A stretch of DNA of 64,000 nt from NCBI RefSeq assembly GCF_000016325.1, contig NC_009436.1, positions 806,001-870,000 of the forward strand, read 5' to 3'. The notes under the pieces were generated by a model, which saw nothing but the letters and a program-made list of their open reading frames with translations, had not been told where the DNA came from and did no database searches. Below, in pieces: positions 55,362 through 64,000 of this stretch (position 1 is the stretch's first letter; each line of letters begins with the position of its first letter). A program made the translations under genes and the position numbers. Origin of the DNA: Enterobacter sp. 638. Lineage in GTDB: Bacteria > Pseudomonadota > Gammaproteobacteria > Enterobacterales > Enterobacteriaceae.

Positions 55362-57806
55362 TTATGCCGCTTCAGATTTGCGGACCTGCTCCGGCAGCTT
55401 TACCGGCTTGGTCGCCAGCTCGTCGTGCTCGAAATCATCGACGTTGATACTGCGCAGACGGCTCTCTTCGGCTTTAATCAAAACGGCGGCTTCGGTGTGA
55501 TCGATAATTCCACCCGCCAGCGCCTGTTCTGCCAGCACATCCAGACGTGTAAACGGCAGATTTTTACCCAGCTGTTTGCAGATCTTCTGATGGATAGGAT
55601 CGGCAGCCATGACGTCCAGCAGCGCCGCTTCCAGCAGACCGACCGGATTGTGCTCGCTTGGCGTCAGGTACTGACCGCGGCCAATACGGGAGCGCGTCGC
55701 GCTTGGGACCTGCAGGATCTTCGCCACTTTGTGATCGAGCTTATCGGACGGGGCGAGATAGTGACGCCCGGTCGGGAAGATCACCACGCGCAACGCGCCT
55801 GCAACCAGTCGATTCGGGAAGTTCGCCAGCAGATCGTCAATCGCCTGTTCTGCTTTATACAGCGCATCCTGAACGCCCCAGTGCACCAGCGGCAGATCCG
55901 CTTCGTGACGGCCTTCATCGTCGTAGCGTTTCAGCGTGGCAGACGCGAGGAACACCTGGCTTAACACATCGCCGAGACGGGCAGAGATACGCTCGCGGCG
56001 CTTCAGGCTGCCGCCCAGGACGGCCATCGACACGTCAGACAGCAGCGCGAGGTTAGCGCTCAGACGGTTCAGGTGCTGGTAATAGCGTTTGGTTGCATCG
56101 CCGGTTGGCGTGGCGCTGGTCAAACCGCGCGTCAGACCGAGCCAGAAGCTGCGTACTTTGTTGCTGCCCACGTGGCCGATATGCTTAAACAGCAATTTAT
56201 CGAAGGCGTTGACGTCGTTATTCTGCGCCGCCGCCATCTCTTCCAGCACATACGGATGGCAGCGAATCGCGCCCTGACCGAAGATCATCATGCTGCGAGT
56301 CAGAATGTTTGCCCCCTCAACGGTGATGGCAATCGGTGCGCCCTGATATCCACGTGCCAGGAAGTTGCTCTCGCCGAGCATGATGCCTTTGCCGCCCGCG
56401 ATATCCATTGCATCAATAATTGACTGCTGTGCGCGGTGGGTACAGTGATACTTCACGATAGCCGACAGCACCGCTGGTTTTTCACCGAGCATGATGCCGT
56501 AAGTGATCAGCGATGCAGCGGCGTCCATCACGTAAGCGTTACCCGCGATACGTGCCAGCGGCTCTTCGATACCTTCCATCTTGCCGATGGAGATTTTGAA
56601 CTGGCGGCGAATGTGCGCGTAGGCGCCGATACCCATCGCCACAGACTTCAGGCTGCCGGTAGAGTTTGACGGCAAGGTGATACCGCGACCGACCGACAGA
56701 CATTCCACCAGCATCCGCCAGCCCTGACCGGCCATGCTCGGACCGCCGATGATGTAATCAATCGGCACAAAAATATCTTCACCACGGGTTGGACCGTTCT
56801 GGAACGGGACGTTCAGCGGGAAGTGGCGGCGACCAATTTCAACGCCCGGCGTGGAGGTTGGGATCAGCGCACAGGTAATGCCCAGATCTTCTTCATCGCC
56901 CAGCAGTTTGTCGGGGTCAGAGAGCTTAAAGGCCAGACCCAGTACGGTCGCGATAGGCGCAAGCGTGATATAGCGTTTGTTCCAGGTCAGGCGCATACCC
57001 AGCACCTGCTGACCCTGCCAGTCGCCCATGCAGACCACGCCGGTATCCGGGATCGCACCGGCATCAGAACCCGCTTCCGGGCTGGTCAGCGCGAAGCATG
57101 GAATTTCCTGTCCACGCGCCAGACGCGGCAGATAGTGATCTTTTTGCGCTTCAGTGCCGTAATGTTGCAGCAATTCGCCCGGGCCTAACGAGTTCGGTAC
57201 ACCGACGGTGATCGCCAGAATCCCGGAGACACCTGCCAGTTTTTGCAGGACGCGAGCCTGAGCGTAAGCGGAGAATTCCAGACCGCCGTACTCTTTTTTG
57301 ATGATCATCGCGAAGAAGCGATGCTCTTTAAGGAACGCCCACAGCTCCGGCGGCAGATCGGCCATTTCATGGGTGATCTGGAAGTCGTTCGCCATGCGGC
57401 ATGCTTCTTCAACCGGGCCGTCGATAAAGGCCACTTCTTCGGCCGTTAAACGCGGCTGCGGATAGTTGTGCAGTTTTTTCCAGTCAGGATTTCCCTGGAA
57501 CAGATCGCCTTCCCACCAGGTTGTGCCCGCGTCGATTGCTTCTTTTTCGGTGCGTGACATCGGCGGCATCACTTTACGGAAGCCTTTAAACACGGGCGCG
57601 GAAATCATCGACTTACGCATCGCCGGTACGTTCAGCGGCAGCAGGATGATGGCCAGCGGCAGGACAAGCCAGATAGTCCACAGGCCCGAAAGACCCAGCG
57701 CAGCGGTCCAGGCCAGTAAAATCAGGCTGCTCAGAAGTAAACCTACGCGGTGATAAAACAGCACACCGAGCAGAACAACGGTTGCGAGAATGCTCAAAAT
57801 CATCAT
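55362..57806 (-). CDS. fadE: Acyl-CoA dehydrogenase FadE
   Basis: FadE oxidises acyl-CoA to trans-2-enoyl-CoA using FAD, the first step of beta-oxidation. The 814 residues match E. coli. Two N-terminal hydrophobic segments (about 2-50) precede the dehydrogenase body, with the FAD/substrate motif [17 protein letters not shown] near residue 250 and [17 protein letters not shown] near residue 510. A FadR-like site lies 27 bp upstream of the start, so repression without fatty acids is expected. Confidence 0.97.
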   Translation of the reverse strand: MMILSILATVVLLGVLFYHRVGLLLSSLILLAWTAALGLSGLWTIWLVLPLAIILLPLNVPAMRKSMISAPVFKGFRKVMPPMSRTEKEAIDAGTTWWEGDLFQGNPDWKKLHNYPQPRLTAEEVAFIDGPVEEACRMANDFQITHEMADLPPELWAFLKEHRFFAMIIKKEYGGLEFSAYAQARVLQKLAGVSGILAITVGVPNSLGPGELLQHYGTEAQKDHYLPRLARGQEIPCFALTSPEAGSDAGAIPDTGVVCMGDWQGQQVLGMRLTWNKRYITLAPIATVLGLAFKLSDPDKLLGDEEDLGITCALIPTSTPGVEIGRRHFPLNVPFQNGPTRGEDIFVPIDYIIGGPSMAGQGWRMLVECLSVGRGITLPSNSTGSLKSVAMGIGAYAHIRRQFKISIGKMEGIEEPLARIAGNAYVMDAAASLITYGIMLGEKPAVLSAIVKYHCTHRAQQSIIDAMDIAGGKGIMLGESNFLARGYQGAPIAITVEGANILTRSMMIFGQGAIRCHPYVLEEMAAAQNNDVNAFDKLLFKHIGHVGSNKVRSFWLGLTRGLTSATPTGDATKRYYQHLNRLSANLALLSDVSMAVLGGSLKRRERISARLGDVLSQVFLASATLKRYDDEGRHEADLPLVHWGVQDALYKAEQAIDDLLANFPNRLVAGALRVVIFPTGRHYLAPSDKLDHKVAKILQVPSATRSRIGRGQYLTPSEHNPVGLLEAALLDVMAADPIHQKICKQLGKNLPFTRLDVLAEQALAGGIIDHTEAAVLIKAEESRLRSINVDDFEHDELATKPVKLPEQVRKSEAA

Positions 57807-57832
57807 AAAGAAAAGCTCCCTGTCTTGTAGGA

Positions 57833-57842
57833 GGTCTGACCA
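57833..57842. promoter_or_regulatory. FadR-type operator upstream of fadE
   Basis: GGTCTGACCA matches the conserved core GGTCNGACC of FadR sites, and lies 27 bp upstream of fadE in the gap with divergent gmhA. The outer bases are less conserved, so affinity may be moderate. Confidence 0.7.
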
Positions 57843-58044
57843 CTTGTGATGATATGGTTGTAGTGGATGTTATTTCTTTTAGCAATACGTTCACAAAATA
57901 ATTACAACCTGGTTCACAATGTTCAGAGTGTGGCAGGCACGAATCATCAAAACGCCGGATGATTCGCATGGCTTTAGCTTCTCGCTTTTATCGCTATCCG
58001 GTACACTCCGTAAGTTATTTCATCAATACTGAAGGATTATCCTC

Positions 58045-58623
58045 ATGTACCAGGATCTTATTCGTAACGAACTGAACGAAGCAGCGGAAACGTTAGCTAA
58101 CTTTCTGAAAGATGAAGCCAATATTCATGCAATTCAGCGCGCGGCGGTTCTGCTGGCGGACAGCTTTAAAGCAGGCGGCAAAGTGATCTCGTGCGGTAAC
58201 GGCGGCTCTCACTGCGATGCGATGCACTTTGCAGAAGAGCTGACCGGTCGCTACCGTGAAAACCGTCCGGGCTATCCGGCGATTGCGATTTCTGACGTGA
58301 GCCACATCTCCTGCGTGGGTAACGACTTCGGTTATGACCATATCTTCTCTCGTTACGTTGAAGCGGTTGGTCGTGAAGGTGACGTTCTGCTGGGTATTTC
58401 CACTTCCGGTAACTCCGCAAACGTTGCCAAAGCGATCGAAGCGGCGCGTGAGAAGGGGATGAAAGTCATCACTCTGACCGGTAAAGATGGCGGTAAGATG
58501 GCAGGTTCAGCGGATATTGAAATTCGTGTGCCGCACTTCGGCTACGCTGACCGCGTTCAGGAGATTCACATCAAAGTGATTCATATCCTGATTCAGTTGA
58601 TCGAAAAAGAGATGGTTAAGTAA
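58045..58623 (+). CDS. gmhA: Sedoheptulose 7-phosphate isomerase GmhA
   Basis: GmhA (LpcA) turns sedoheptulose 7-phosphate into D-glycero-manno-heptose 7-phosphate, the first step towards ADP-heptose for the LPS inner core. The 192-residue SIS-domain protein has the phosphate-binding [18 protein letters not shown] (about 50-67) and [18 protein letters not shown] near residue 116-133. The later-step enzyme gmhB lies at 31296-31856. Confidence 0.97.
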   Translation: MYQDLIRNELNEAAETLANFLKDEANIHAIQRAAVLLADSFKAGGKVISCGNGGSHCDAMHFAEELTGRYRENRPGYPAIAISDVSHISCVGNDFGYDHIFSRYVEAVGREGDVLLGISTSGNSANVAKAIEAAREKGMKVITLTGKDGGKMAGSADIEIRVPHFGYADRVQEIHIKVIHILIQLIEKEMVK

Positions 58624-58771
58624 GACGGCTCTTTTATTTGCCATTTTGAAGCCGGGCAGTGCTCGCACTTGTGACGTACACAGGTACGCGCCGGGTGTCG
58701 CGCGCTGTCCGTATCCAAACTGGCTGTAACCATTACGCCTTCTCGCGTTCAGGCGTTTTTGGAGGTGATGT

Positions 58772-59539
58772 ATGTGCGAATTGCTCGGGATGAGCGCCAA
58801 TGTGCCAACCGATATCTGCTTTAGTTTCACCGGGCTGGTGCAGCGCGGTGGAGGTACCGGGCCGCATAAAGACGGCTGGGGCATTACCTTCTACGAAGGC
58901 AAAGGTTGTCGCACGTTCAAAGATCCGCAACCGAGCTTTAACTCCCCGATTGCCAAACTGGTGCAGGATTACCCGATCAAATCCCGCTCGGTGATTGCGC
59001 ATATTCGTCAGGCGAATCGCGGTGAAGTGGCGCTGGAAAATACCCATCCCTTTACCCGTGAACTGTGGGGCCGCAACTGGACTTACGCGCATAACGGACA
59101 GCTGACGGGTTATAAAACGCTGGAGACGGGCAATTTCCGCCCAGTGGGGGAAACCGACAGTGAAAAGGCGTTTTGCTGGCTGCTGCATAAGCTTGCCGAG
59201 CGCTATCCGCGTACGCCGACCAACATGACCGCCGTGTTCAAATACATCGGCTCGCTGGCCTGTGAGCTGCGTGAGAAGGGGGTCTTTAATATGCTGCTGT
59301 CGGATGGGCGCTACGTGATGGCATTCTGCTCGACCAATCTGTTTTGGATAACGCGCCGCGCGCCGTTTGGTGTGGCGAAGCTGCTCGACCAAGATGTGGA
59401 AATTGATTTTCAAACTGAAACCACACCTAACGATGTGGTCACGGTGATCGCCACTCAGCCACTGACGGGCAATGAAACCTGGCAAAAGATTATGCCAGGC
59501 GAGTGGGTCTTATTTTGTCTCGGGGACCGCGTAATTTGA
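58772..59539 (+). CDS. yafJ: Class II glutamine amidotransferase YafJ
   Basis: A 255-residue protein with an N-terminal nucleophile fold. Cys2 directly after Met is the predicted nucleophile ([10 protein letters not shown]). Other conserved parts are [13 protein letters not shown] and [18 protein letters not shown] (substrate-binding Arg), and the AHNGQLTG motif that forms the oxyanion hole. It lacks any synthase domain, so the partner is unknown. Its last 30 bases overlap the end of the convergent yafK. Confidence 0.92.
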   Translation: MCELLGMSANVPTDICFSFTGLVQRGGGTGPHKDGWGITFYEGKGCRTFKDPQPSFNSPIAKLVQDYPIKSRSVIAHIRQANRGEVALENTHPFTRELWGRNWTYAHNGQLTGYKTLETGNFRPVGETDSEKAFCWLLHKLAERYPRTPTNMTAVFKYIGSLACELREKGVFNMLLSDGRYVMAFCSTNLFWITRRAPFGVAKLLDQDVEIDFQTETTPNDVVTVIATQPLTGNETWQKIMPGEWVLFCLGDRVI

Positions 59540-60250
59540 CGCCAGCTGTGGATGGACGACTTCGTGGCTCAGCGGTTTGCTGACGATGTAGCGTCCATCT
59601 GCAACCGAAACGGTTGGCGGTTTATGCGTCTGCTCGAAGTAGTCATAGCCCGGTTTTAGCTGTTTCCAGAACTCCGAGTAGGTCGAGAACTTATGACGCT
59701 GCATGTTGGCATCCGTCATTCTGAACGGATAGATGCTCACCTGCACGCCCGCCTGACCAAACACCAGTGCGCCAGTCACAAACTGGAAAATCTCATCAAT
59801 ACCGCCGTCCGTCATGGCATAACAGCCAATAGACACACAGGCACCGTGAATCATCAGGTATTTGCCGTCGTAACCGTGTGCACGGTCATAGGCGTTCGGG
59901 AAGCCGATATTAATGGCTTTATAAAAGCGGCTGTCAGGTTTGAGCTGATTACGTTGAACGGTGTAGAACCCTTCAGGACTTTTGAAATCACCCTGACGCT
60001 GTTTCGGGCCTAACCCGCCGGAATAACTACAGATTTTGTAGCTATCAAGCAGCTGATATGTCTCGCCCATTTTGACAAATAGATCGAGTGTGCGTTCTTC
60101 CTTGAAGATCTGAATATAAACCGGTGATCCCATTAACTGCTGTTTATATTCTTTGCTGATTGGTGTTGTTGAACTGTTGCTACTTAATAGCCCAGCAAAC
60201 GAGAGACACGGAATCAGAAGCATCGCAATGAACAATGCGATTTTACGCAT
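59510..60250 (-). CDS. dpaA: L,D-transpeptidase-family protein DpaA (YafK)
   Basis: A 246-residue periplasmic protein with a Sec signal (about 1-19, ending LSFA). The YkuD domain (about 44-205) has the catalytic His/Cys motif [13 protein letters not shown]. In E. coli YafK detaches Braun lipoprotein from peptidoglycan. I chose ATG 60250, which gives the K-12 length and N-terminus MRKIAL; the frame is open ten codons further. Its 3' end overlaps yafJ by 30 bp tail to tail. Confidence 0.93.
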   Translation of the reverse strand: MRKIALFIAMLLIPCLSFAGLLSSNSSTTPISKEYKQQLMGSPVYIQIFKEERTLDLFVKMGETYQLLDSYKICSYSGGLGPKQRQGDFKSPEGFYTVQRNQLKPDSRFYKAINIGFPNAYDRAHGYDGKYLMIHGACVSIGCYAMTDGGIDEIFQFVTGALVFGQAGVQVSIYPFRMTDANMQRHKFSTYSEFWKQLKPGYDYFEQTHKPPTVSVADGRYIVSKPLSHEVVHPQLASNYAVPETK

Positions 60251-60490
60251 ACTACAAGTTCCTTGATAAAGCCAAACCAACTTGCCAGGACGGCAAAAGA
60301 GACCCGAAATCAGAATACTCTGGATTAGGAGCGCTCACATTAGCATCGCTGAATTTTTTCGCAAGCGCGAAGCCATGAGTTTACAAAATAGTTTTCTTTA
60401 TACTGCATTCACGCCGGAATAACTGTAAGAACAGTGTAAAAGCGCGCCTTATTCGGACGATTGCGTTCGCGACAGAGTGCTTCTCAATGT

Positions 60491-60528
60491 CTCACTCATT
60501 ACTGTATACTTATCCAGTAATGAGTGAG
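60491..60528. promoter_or_regulatory. Extended palindrome covering the dinB LexA site
   Basis: CTCACTCATTACTG (60491-60504) is exactly complementary to CAGTAATGAGTGAG (60515-60528), a 14-bp perfect inverted repeat with a 10-bp centre. The LexA box is its inner part. The right arm reaches into the dinB ribosome binding site. Confidence 0.8.
60502..60517 (+). promoter_or_regulatory. LexA (SOS) box and -10 of dinB
   Basis: CTGTATACTTATCCAG fits CTGT-N8-ACAG except for one base in the right half (CCAG). TATACT inside it (60505-60510) is a likely -10 box. It lies 20 bp before the dinB ATG, so LexA directly covers the promoter. Confidence 0.82.
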
Positions 60529-60536
60529 GGCTTACT

Positions 60537-61595
60537 ATGCGCAAAATAATCCATGTCGATATGGACTGCTTTTTTGCCGCAGTGGAGATGCGAGACAATC
60601 CGGCGTTGCGGGATGTCCCCATCGCGATTGGCGGTAGCCGCGTCAAGCGTGGCGTAATCAGCACCGCCAATTATCCGGCGCGCAAATTTGGCGTGCGCAG
60701 CGCCATGCCAACGGCGATGGCGCTCAAGCTCTGTCCTCATCTGATTCTGCTGCCCGGCCGTTTCGACGCTTATAAAGAGGCCTCGGTTCGTATTCAGGAA
60801 ATCTTCTCCCGTTACACCTCGCTTATTGAACCGCTGTCGCTGGACGAAGCTTATCTGGACGTGACGGACAGCTTGCACTGCCACGGCTCCGCCACGCTAA
60901 TGGCACAGGAGATCCGCCAGACCATTTCTGATGAACTGAATCTCACCGCTTCGGCGGGGATCGCGCCGGTAAAGTTTCTCGCCAAAATCGCCTCGGATCT
61001 CAACAAACCTAACGGCCAGTACGTGATCACGCCCGATGAGGTTCCCCATTTTTTGAAAACCCTGCCGCTGAGTAAAATCCCTGGCGTCGGCAAAGTCTCG
61101 GCCGCCAAGCTGGAAAACCTGGGCCTGCGCACCTGTGAAGACGTGCAGAAAAGCGATCTGGCGATGCTGCTGAAGCGTTTTGGTAAGTTTGGGCGCGTGC
61201 TGTGGGAGCGCAGTCAGGGGATTGACGAGCGCAGTATCAACAATGAACGCCTGCGCAAATCCGTGGGTGTCGAGCGCACGCTGGCAGACGATATCCACGA
61301 CTGGAGCGATTGCGAAACGATTATTACCGAACAGCTTTATCCCGAGCTGGAACGGCGGCTGGCAAAAGTGAAGCCGGATCTGCTGATTGCGCGCCAGGGC
61401 GTGAAGCTGAAATTTAACGATTTCCAGCAAACCACGCAGGAACACGTCTGGCCGAAACTTAACAAAGACGATCTGATTGCGACAGCAAAGAAAACCTGGC
61501 AAGAACGCCGCGCGGGAAGGGGAGTCAGGCTGGTGGGCCTGCATGTCACGCTGCTCGATCCGCAGCTTGAGCGACAACTGGTGCTGGGGCTATAA
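60537..61595 (+). CDS. dinB: DNA polymerase IV
   Basis: DinB is a Y-family translesion polymerase induced by SOS. The 352-residue protein has catalytic Asp8 in [12 protein letters not shown] and the pair Asp103-Glu104 in [10 protein letters not shown]. The thumb helix-hairpin-helix [11 protein letters not shown] comes next, followed by the little finger and a C-terminal clamp-binding sequence QLVLGL, identical in type to the K-12 end. The K-12 yafNOP genes do not follow; pepD is next. Confidence 0.97.
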   Translation: MRKIIHVDMDCFFAAVEMRDNPALRDVPIAIGGSRVKRGVISTANYPARKFGVRSAMPTAMALKLCPHLILLPGRFDAYKEASVRIQEIFSRYTSLIEPLSLDEAYLDVTDSLHCHGSATLMAQEIRQTISDELNLTASAGIAPVKFLAKIASDLNKPNGQYVITPDEVPHFLKTLPLSKIPGVGKVSAAKLENLGLRTCEDVQKSDLAMLLKRFGKFGRVLWERSQGIDERSINNERLRKSVGVERTLADDIHDWSDCETIITEQLYPELERRLAKVKPDLLIARQGVKLKFNDFQQTTQEHVWPKLNKDDLIATAKKTWQERRAGRGVRLVGLHVTLLDPQLERQLVLGL

Positions 61596-61621
61596 AAAAG
61601 CCCGGCGCTAACCGGGCTTTT
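61596..61621. terminator. Bidirectional terminator between dinB and pepD
   Basis: AAAAGCCCGG (61596-61605) pairs with CCGGGCTTTT (61612-61621), starting at the base after the dinB stop. It has A and T tracts on both sides and serves convergent pepD too. A second small palindrome CTCTCTTAAGAGAG follows at 61629-61642. Confidence 0.92.
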
Positions 61622-61647
61622 CATGTCACTCTCTTAAGAGAGGGCGA

Positions 61648-63105
61648 TTATTTTGCCGGAATGGATTTCAGCAGTTCGGTCAGCAGCGTCCAGTAGTGGC
61701 CCACGCTTTCGATATGAACCTGTTCATCCGGAGAGTGCGGCCCGGTGATGGTCGGCCCAATGGACACCATATCCATATCCGGGTACGGTTTTTTGAACAG
61801 ACCGCACTCAAGACCGGCGTGGATCACCTGAATATTTGGTGTGCTGTTGAACAGACGCTGATAAGTCTCGCGCACCAGTGCCATCACCGGAGAGCTTGCG
61901 TCTGGCTGCCAGCCTGGGTAGCTGCCTTTAGCAGACGTTTTCGCGCCAGACAGTTTGCCCAATGATTCCAGCATGCTCACCACGTACTCTTTACCGCTGT
62001 CGATAAGAGAGCGGATCAGGCAGATGATTTCTGCGCTGTCGTCGCTCATGGTCACAACGCCCACGTTCAGGGAGGTTTCTACCACGCCTTTCGCCACGTC
62101 AGAGTTACGGATCACGCCGTTTGGCGTCGCGTTCAGCAGCTGAACAAAGCTGTCGCGTGACGGTTTGGTCAGCGCCGCTTTATCGCTGGATACGGCTTCC
62201 AGAACCACGGTCAGATTTTTCTCTTTCGCGGCCAGTTCGTTTTTCAGGATATCCAGATACTCGGTCGACAGGTTTTTCAGCGCGTCGACTTTATCCGCGG
62301 CAATGGCAACGGTCGCGAAGGCTTCACGTGGGATCGCGTTACGCAGCGTACCGCCGTTGAAATCCACCAGACGCAGATCCAGTTCGTCTGCGTGACCCGC
62401 CAGGAAGCGCGCCAGCAGTTTGTTGGCATTACCCAAGCCCAGGTGAATATCACCGCCTGAGTGACCGCCTTTCAGCCCTTTCAGCGTCAGCTTGAAGGTC
62501 TGGAAACCGGCCGGAACCGCTTCACGGGACAGCGGCAGCGTAGAGATAAAATCAATCCCGCCCGCGCAACCCATGTAGATCTCACCTTCTTCTTCTGAGT
62601 CGGTGTTGATCAGGATATCTGCCTGCAGCCAGTTGGCCTGCAAACCGAATGCGCCGTCCATACCGGCTTCTTCGGTCATGGTCAGCAGCACTTCCAGCGG
62701 ACCGTGTTCAACGCGATCGTCGGCCAGCACGGCCAGCGCTGACGCCATACCGATACCGTTATCCGCGCCGAGCGTCGTGCCGCGCGCTTTGATCCACTCG
62801 CCGTCAATGTACGGCTGAATCGGATCTTTGGTGAAGTCGTGTTCAGTGTCGTTGTTCTTCTGCGGAACCATGTCCAGGTGCGCCTGAAGCACAACCGGTT
62901 TACGGTTTTCCATCCCTGCGGTAGCCGCTTTACGAATCAGAATATTGCCAACCTGATCGCGTTCAGCGTGCAGGCCTTTTTCCTTCGCCCAGCCCATAAT
63001 ATGTTCGGCAAGCTGTTCTTCGTGATAGGACGGGTGAGGAATGGAACAGATTTTGGCAAAAATATCCCACAGCGGCTGTGGAGATAATTGAGACAGTTCA
63101 GACAC
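61648..63105 (-). CDS. pepD: Aminoacyl-histidine dipeptidase PepD
   Basis: PepD (peptidase D) is a cytosolic zinc dipeptidase that cuts Xaa-His and other dipeptides. The 485 residues equal E. coli. The M20 metal motif is in LQAHLDMVPQ (His76, Asp78), with TLGADNGIGMA for the bridging Asp and TMTEEAGMDGAFG for the Glu pair. The start is GTG at 63105, as in E. coli. Confidence 0.97.
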   Translation of the reverse strand: MSELSQLSPQPLWDIFAKICSIPHPSYHEEQLAEHIMGWAKEKGLHAERDQVGNILIRKAATAGMENRKPVVLQAHLDMVPQKNNDTEHDFTKDPIQPYIDGEWIKARGTTLGADNGIGMASALAVLADDRVEHGPLEVLLTMTEEAGMDGAFGLQANWLQADILINTDSEEEGEIYMGCAGGIDFISTLPLSREAVPAGFQTFKLTLKGLKGGHSGGDIHLGLGNANKLLARFLAGHADELDLRLVDFNGGTLRNAIPREAFATVAIAADKVDALKNLSTEYLDILKNELAAKEKNLTVVLEAVSSDKAALTKPSRDSFVQLLNATPNGVIRNSDVAKGVVETSLNVGVVTMSDDSAEIICLIRSLIDSGKEYVVSMLESLGKLSGAKTSAKGSYPGWQPDASSPVMALVRETYQRLFNSTPNIQVIHAGLECGLFKKPYPDMDMVSIGPTITGPHSPDEQVHIESVGHYWTLLTELLKSIPAK

Positions 63106-63364
63106 GATGAGTCTCCTTGTCGTGGCGCTGCAACAAGCTTGCAGGTCACAGGGTTAGCAGATTAATAGTCACCACAAGTCGGGCTTGCGAGATAAGGTCG
63201 AGAATACCACTTTCTCCGTCTGCTGCTAGCATAATGCAAGTAAAAACTCCGGCCAGCGCCGCTTAATACTGGTTTTTAGCGCATCAGATCTCTATAATCT
63301 CGCGCAACCTATTTCCCCCTCGAACACTTTTTAAGCCGTATATACACAGGCTGGGACACTTCAC

Positions 63365-63823
63365 ATGAGCGAAAAATACGTCGTCACCTGGGACATGTTG
63401 CAGATTCACGCCCGCAAGCTTGCTGCGCGTCTGATGCCTTCTGAACAGTGGAAAGGCATTATTGCCGTTAGCCGTGGCGGTCTGGTGCCTGGCGCACTGC
63501 TGGCTCGTGAACTGGGTATTCGTCATGTTGATACCGTTTGCATCTCCAGCTATGACCACGATAACCAGCGTGAGCTGACCGTGCTGAAACGCGCTGAAGG
63601 CGATGGCGAAGGCTTTATCGTGATTGACGATCTGGTCGACACCGGCGGTACCGCGGTTGCGATCCGTGACATGTATCCAAAAGCGCATTTCGTCACGATT
63701 TTCGCCAAACCGGCCGGTCAGCCGCTGGTTGACGATTACGTTATCGATATCCCGCAGGATACCTGGATTGAACAGCCATGGGATATGGGCGTGGCTTTCG
63801 TCCCGCCAATTTCAGGCCGTTAA
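63365..63823 (+). CDS. gpt: Xanthine-guanine phosphoribosyltransferase
   Basis: Gpt salvages xanthine, guanine and hypoxanthine with PRPP. The 152-residue protein has the PRPP loop [13 protein letters not shown] (about 87-99) and the [16 protein letters not shown] segment near residue 37. It is divergent from pepD across a 259-bp gap in which I saw only weak promoter-like sequence. A terminator follows. Confidence 0.97.
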   Translation: MSEKYVVTWDMLQIHARKLAARLMPSEQWKGIIAVSRGGLVPGALLARELGIRHVDTVCISSYDHDNQRELTVLKRAEGDGEGFIVIDDLVDTGGTAVAIRDMYPKAHFVTIFAKPAGQPLVDDYVIDIPQDTWIEQPWDMGVAFVPPISGR

Positions 63824-63844
63824 TACCTCCTCGACATTATTTTT

Positions 63845-63872
63845 AACGCCCGGTGATGCCGGGCGTTGTTTT
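63845..63872 (+). terminator. Terminator after gpt
   Basis: AACGCCCGG (63845-63853) pairs with CCGGGCGTT (63859-63867), loop TGATG, then GTTTTA. Confidence 0.88.
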
Positions 63873-63932
63873 ATTTAGCCTGCACCGCGTTACAATAGCC
63901 GCTATGACACGTCATCATGGAGGCAGAGCGCA

Positions 63933-64000
63933 ATGACTCAGGCGAATCTCAGCGAAACCCTGTTCAAACCCCGTTTCAAGCACCCGGAAACGTCGACGCT
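63933..64000 (+). CDS. frsA: Fermentation-respiration switch protein FrsA, 5' end only
   Basis: The first 22 codons are visible before the window ends. The protein begins [15 protein letters not shown], identical to the start of E. coli FrsA (YafA), an alpha/beta-hydrolase-fold protein reported to bind EIIA-Glc. A GGAGG site lies 9 bp before the ATG. Confidence 0.9.

Overview
This is ordinary chromosomal DNA from an Enterobacteriaceae species close to Enterobacter, Lelliottia or Citrobacter. Protein lengths, start codons (GTG for frr, skp, lpxA and pepD; TTG for cdsA and fabZ) and gene order match the E. coli K-12 segment from rpsB to frsA. The 16S rRNA also has an enteric signature. Genus and species cannot be fixed without a search.

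Region 1 (1-19112, all on +) is the essential envelope and macromolecular synthesis cluster. It starts with translation genes (rpsB 3' end, tsf, then pyrH and frr). Isoprenoid and phospholipid steps follow (dxr, uppS, cdsA), then outer-membrane assembly (rseP, bamA, skp), lipid A synthesis (lpxD, fabZ, lpxA, lpxB), rnhB, dnaE and accA. Many of these genes overlap or abut, and hairpins divide the cluster into transcription units. Region 2 (19150-31860) holds ldcC, a VOC-fold gene (yaeR), tilS, rof-yaeP, yaeQ-arfB, nlpE, proS, trmO-rcsF, the MetJ-type methionine importer metNIQ and gmhB.

Region 3 (31860-37605) is a complete rRNA operon: P1 and P2 promoters, boxA, 16S, tRNA-Ile(GAT), tRNA-Ala(TGC), 23S, 5S, tRNA-Asp(GTC) and a terminator. 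An IS3-family element (37716-38945) follows, with inverted ends and a CAT duplication; its orfA has an in-frame TGA. The K-12 gene dkgB is absent from this position. Region 4 (38950-46310) is yafC, yafD, yafE, mltD, gloB, yafS, rnhA, dnaQ and a second identical tRNA-Asp gene.

Region 5 (46310-54470) is the accessory part. Six genes sit tightly coupled on + behind a GntR/FCD regulator: two Opp/Dpp-type ATPases, a periplasmic binding protein, two permeases and a leaderless gamma-glutamyltransferase-family enzyme. In K-12 this place holds other genes. The cluster looks like a self-regulated system that imports a gamma-glutamyl or related peptide and cleaves it in the cytoplasm. It parallels iaaA-gsiABCD in general design. 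It is the best candidate here for undescribed biology, and its substrate is unknown. Two palindromes upstream are plausible operators.

Region 6 (54480-64000) returns to the conserved backbone: yafV, fadE with a FadR-like site, gmhA, yafJ, yafK/dpaA, dinB with a LexA box inside a perfect 14-bp inverted repeat, pepD, gpt and the first codons of frsA. No CRISPR array, prophage, toxin-antitoxin pair or defence system was seen.
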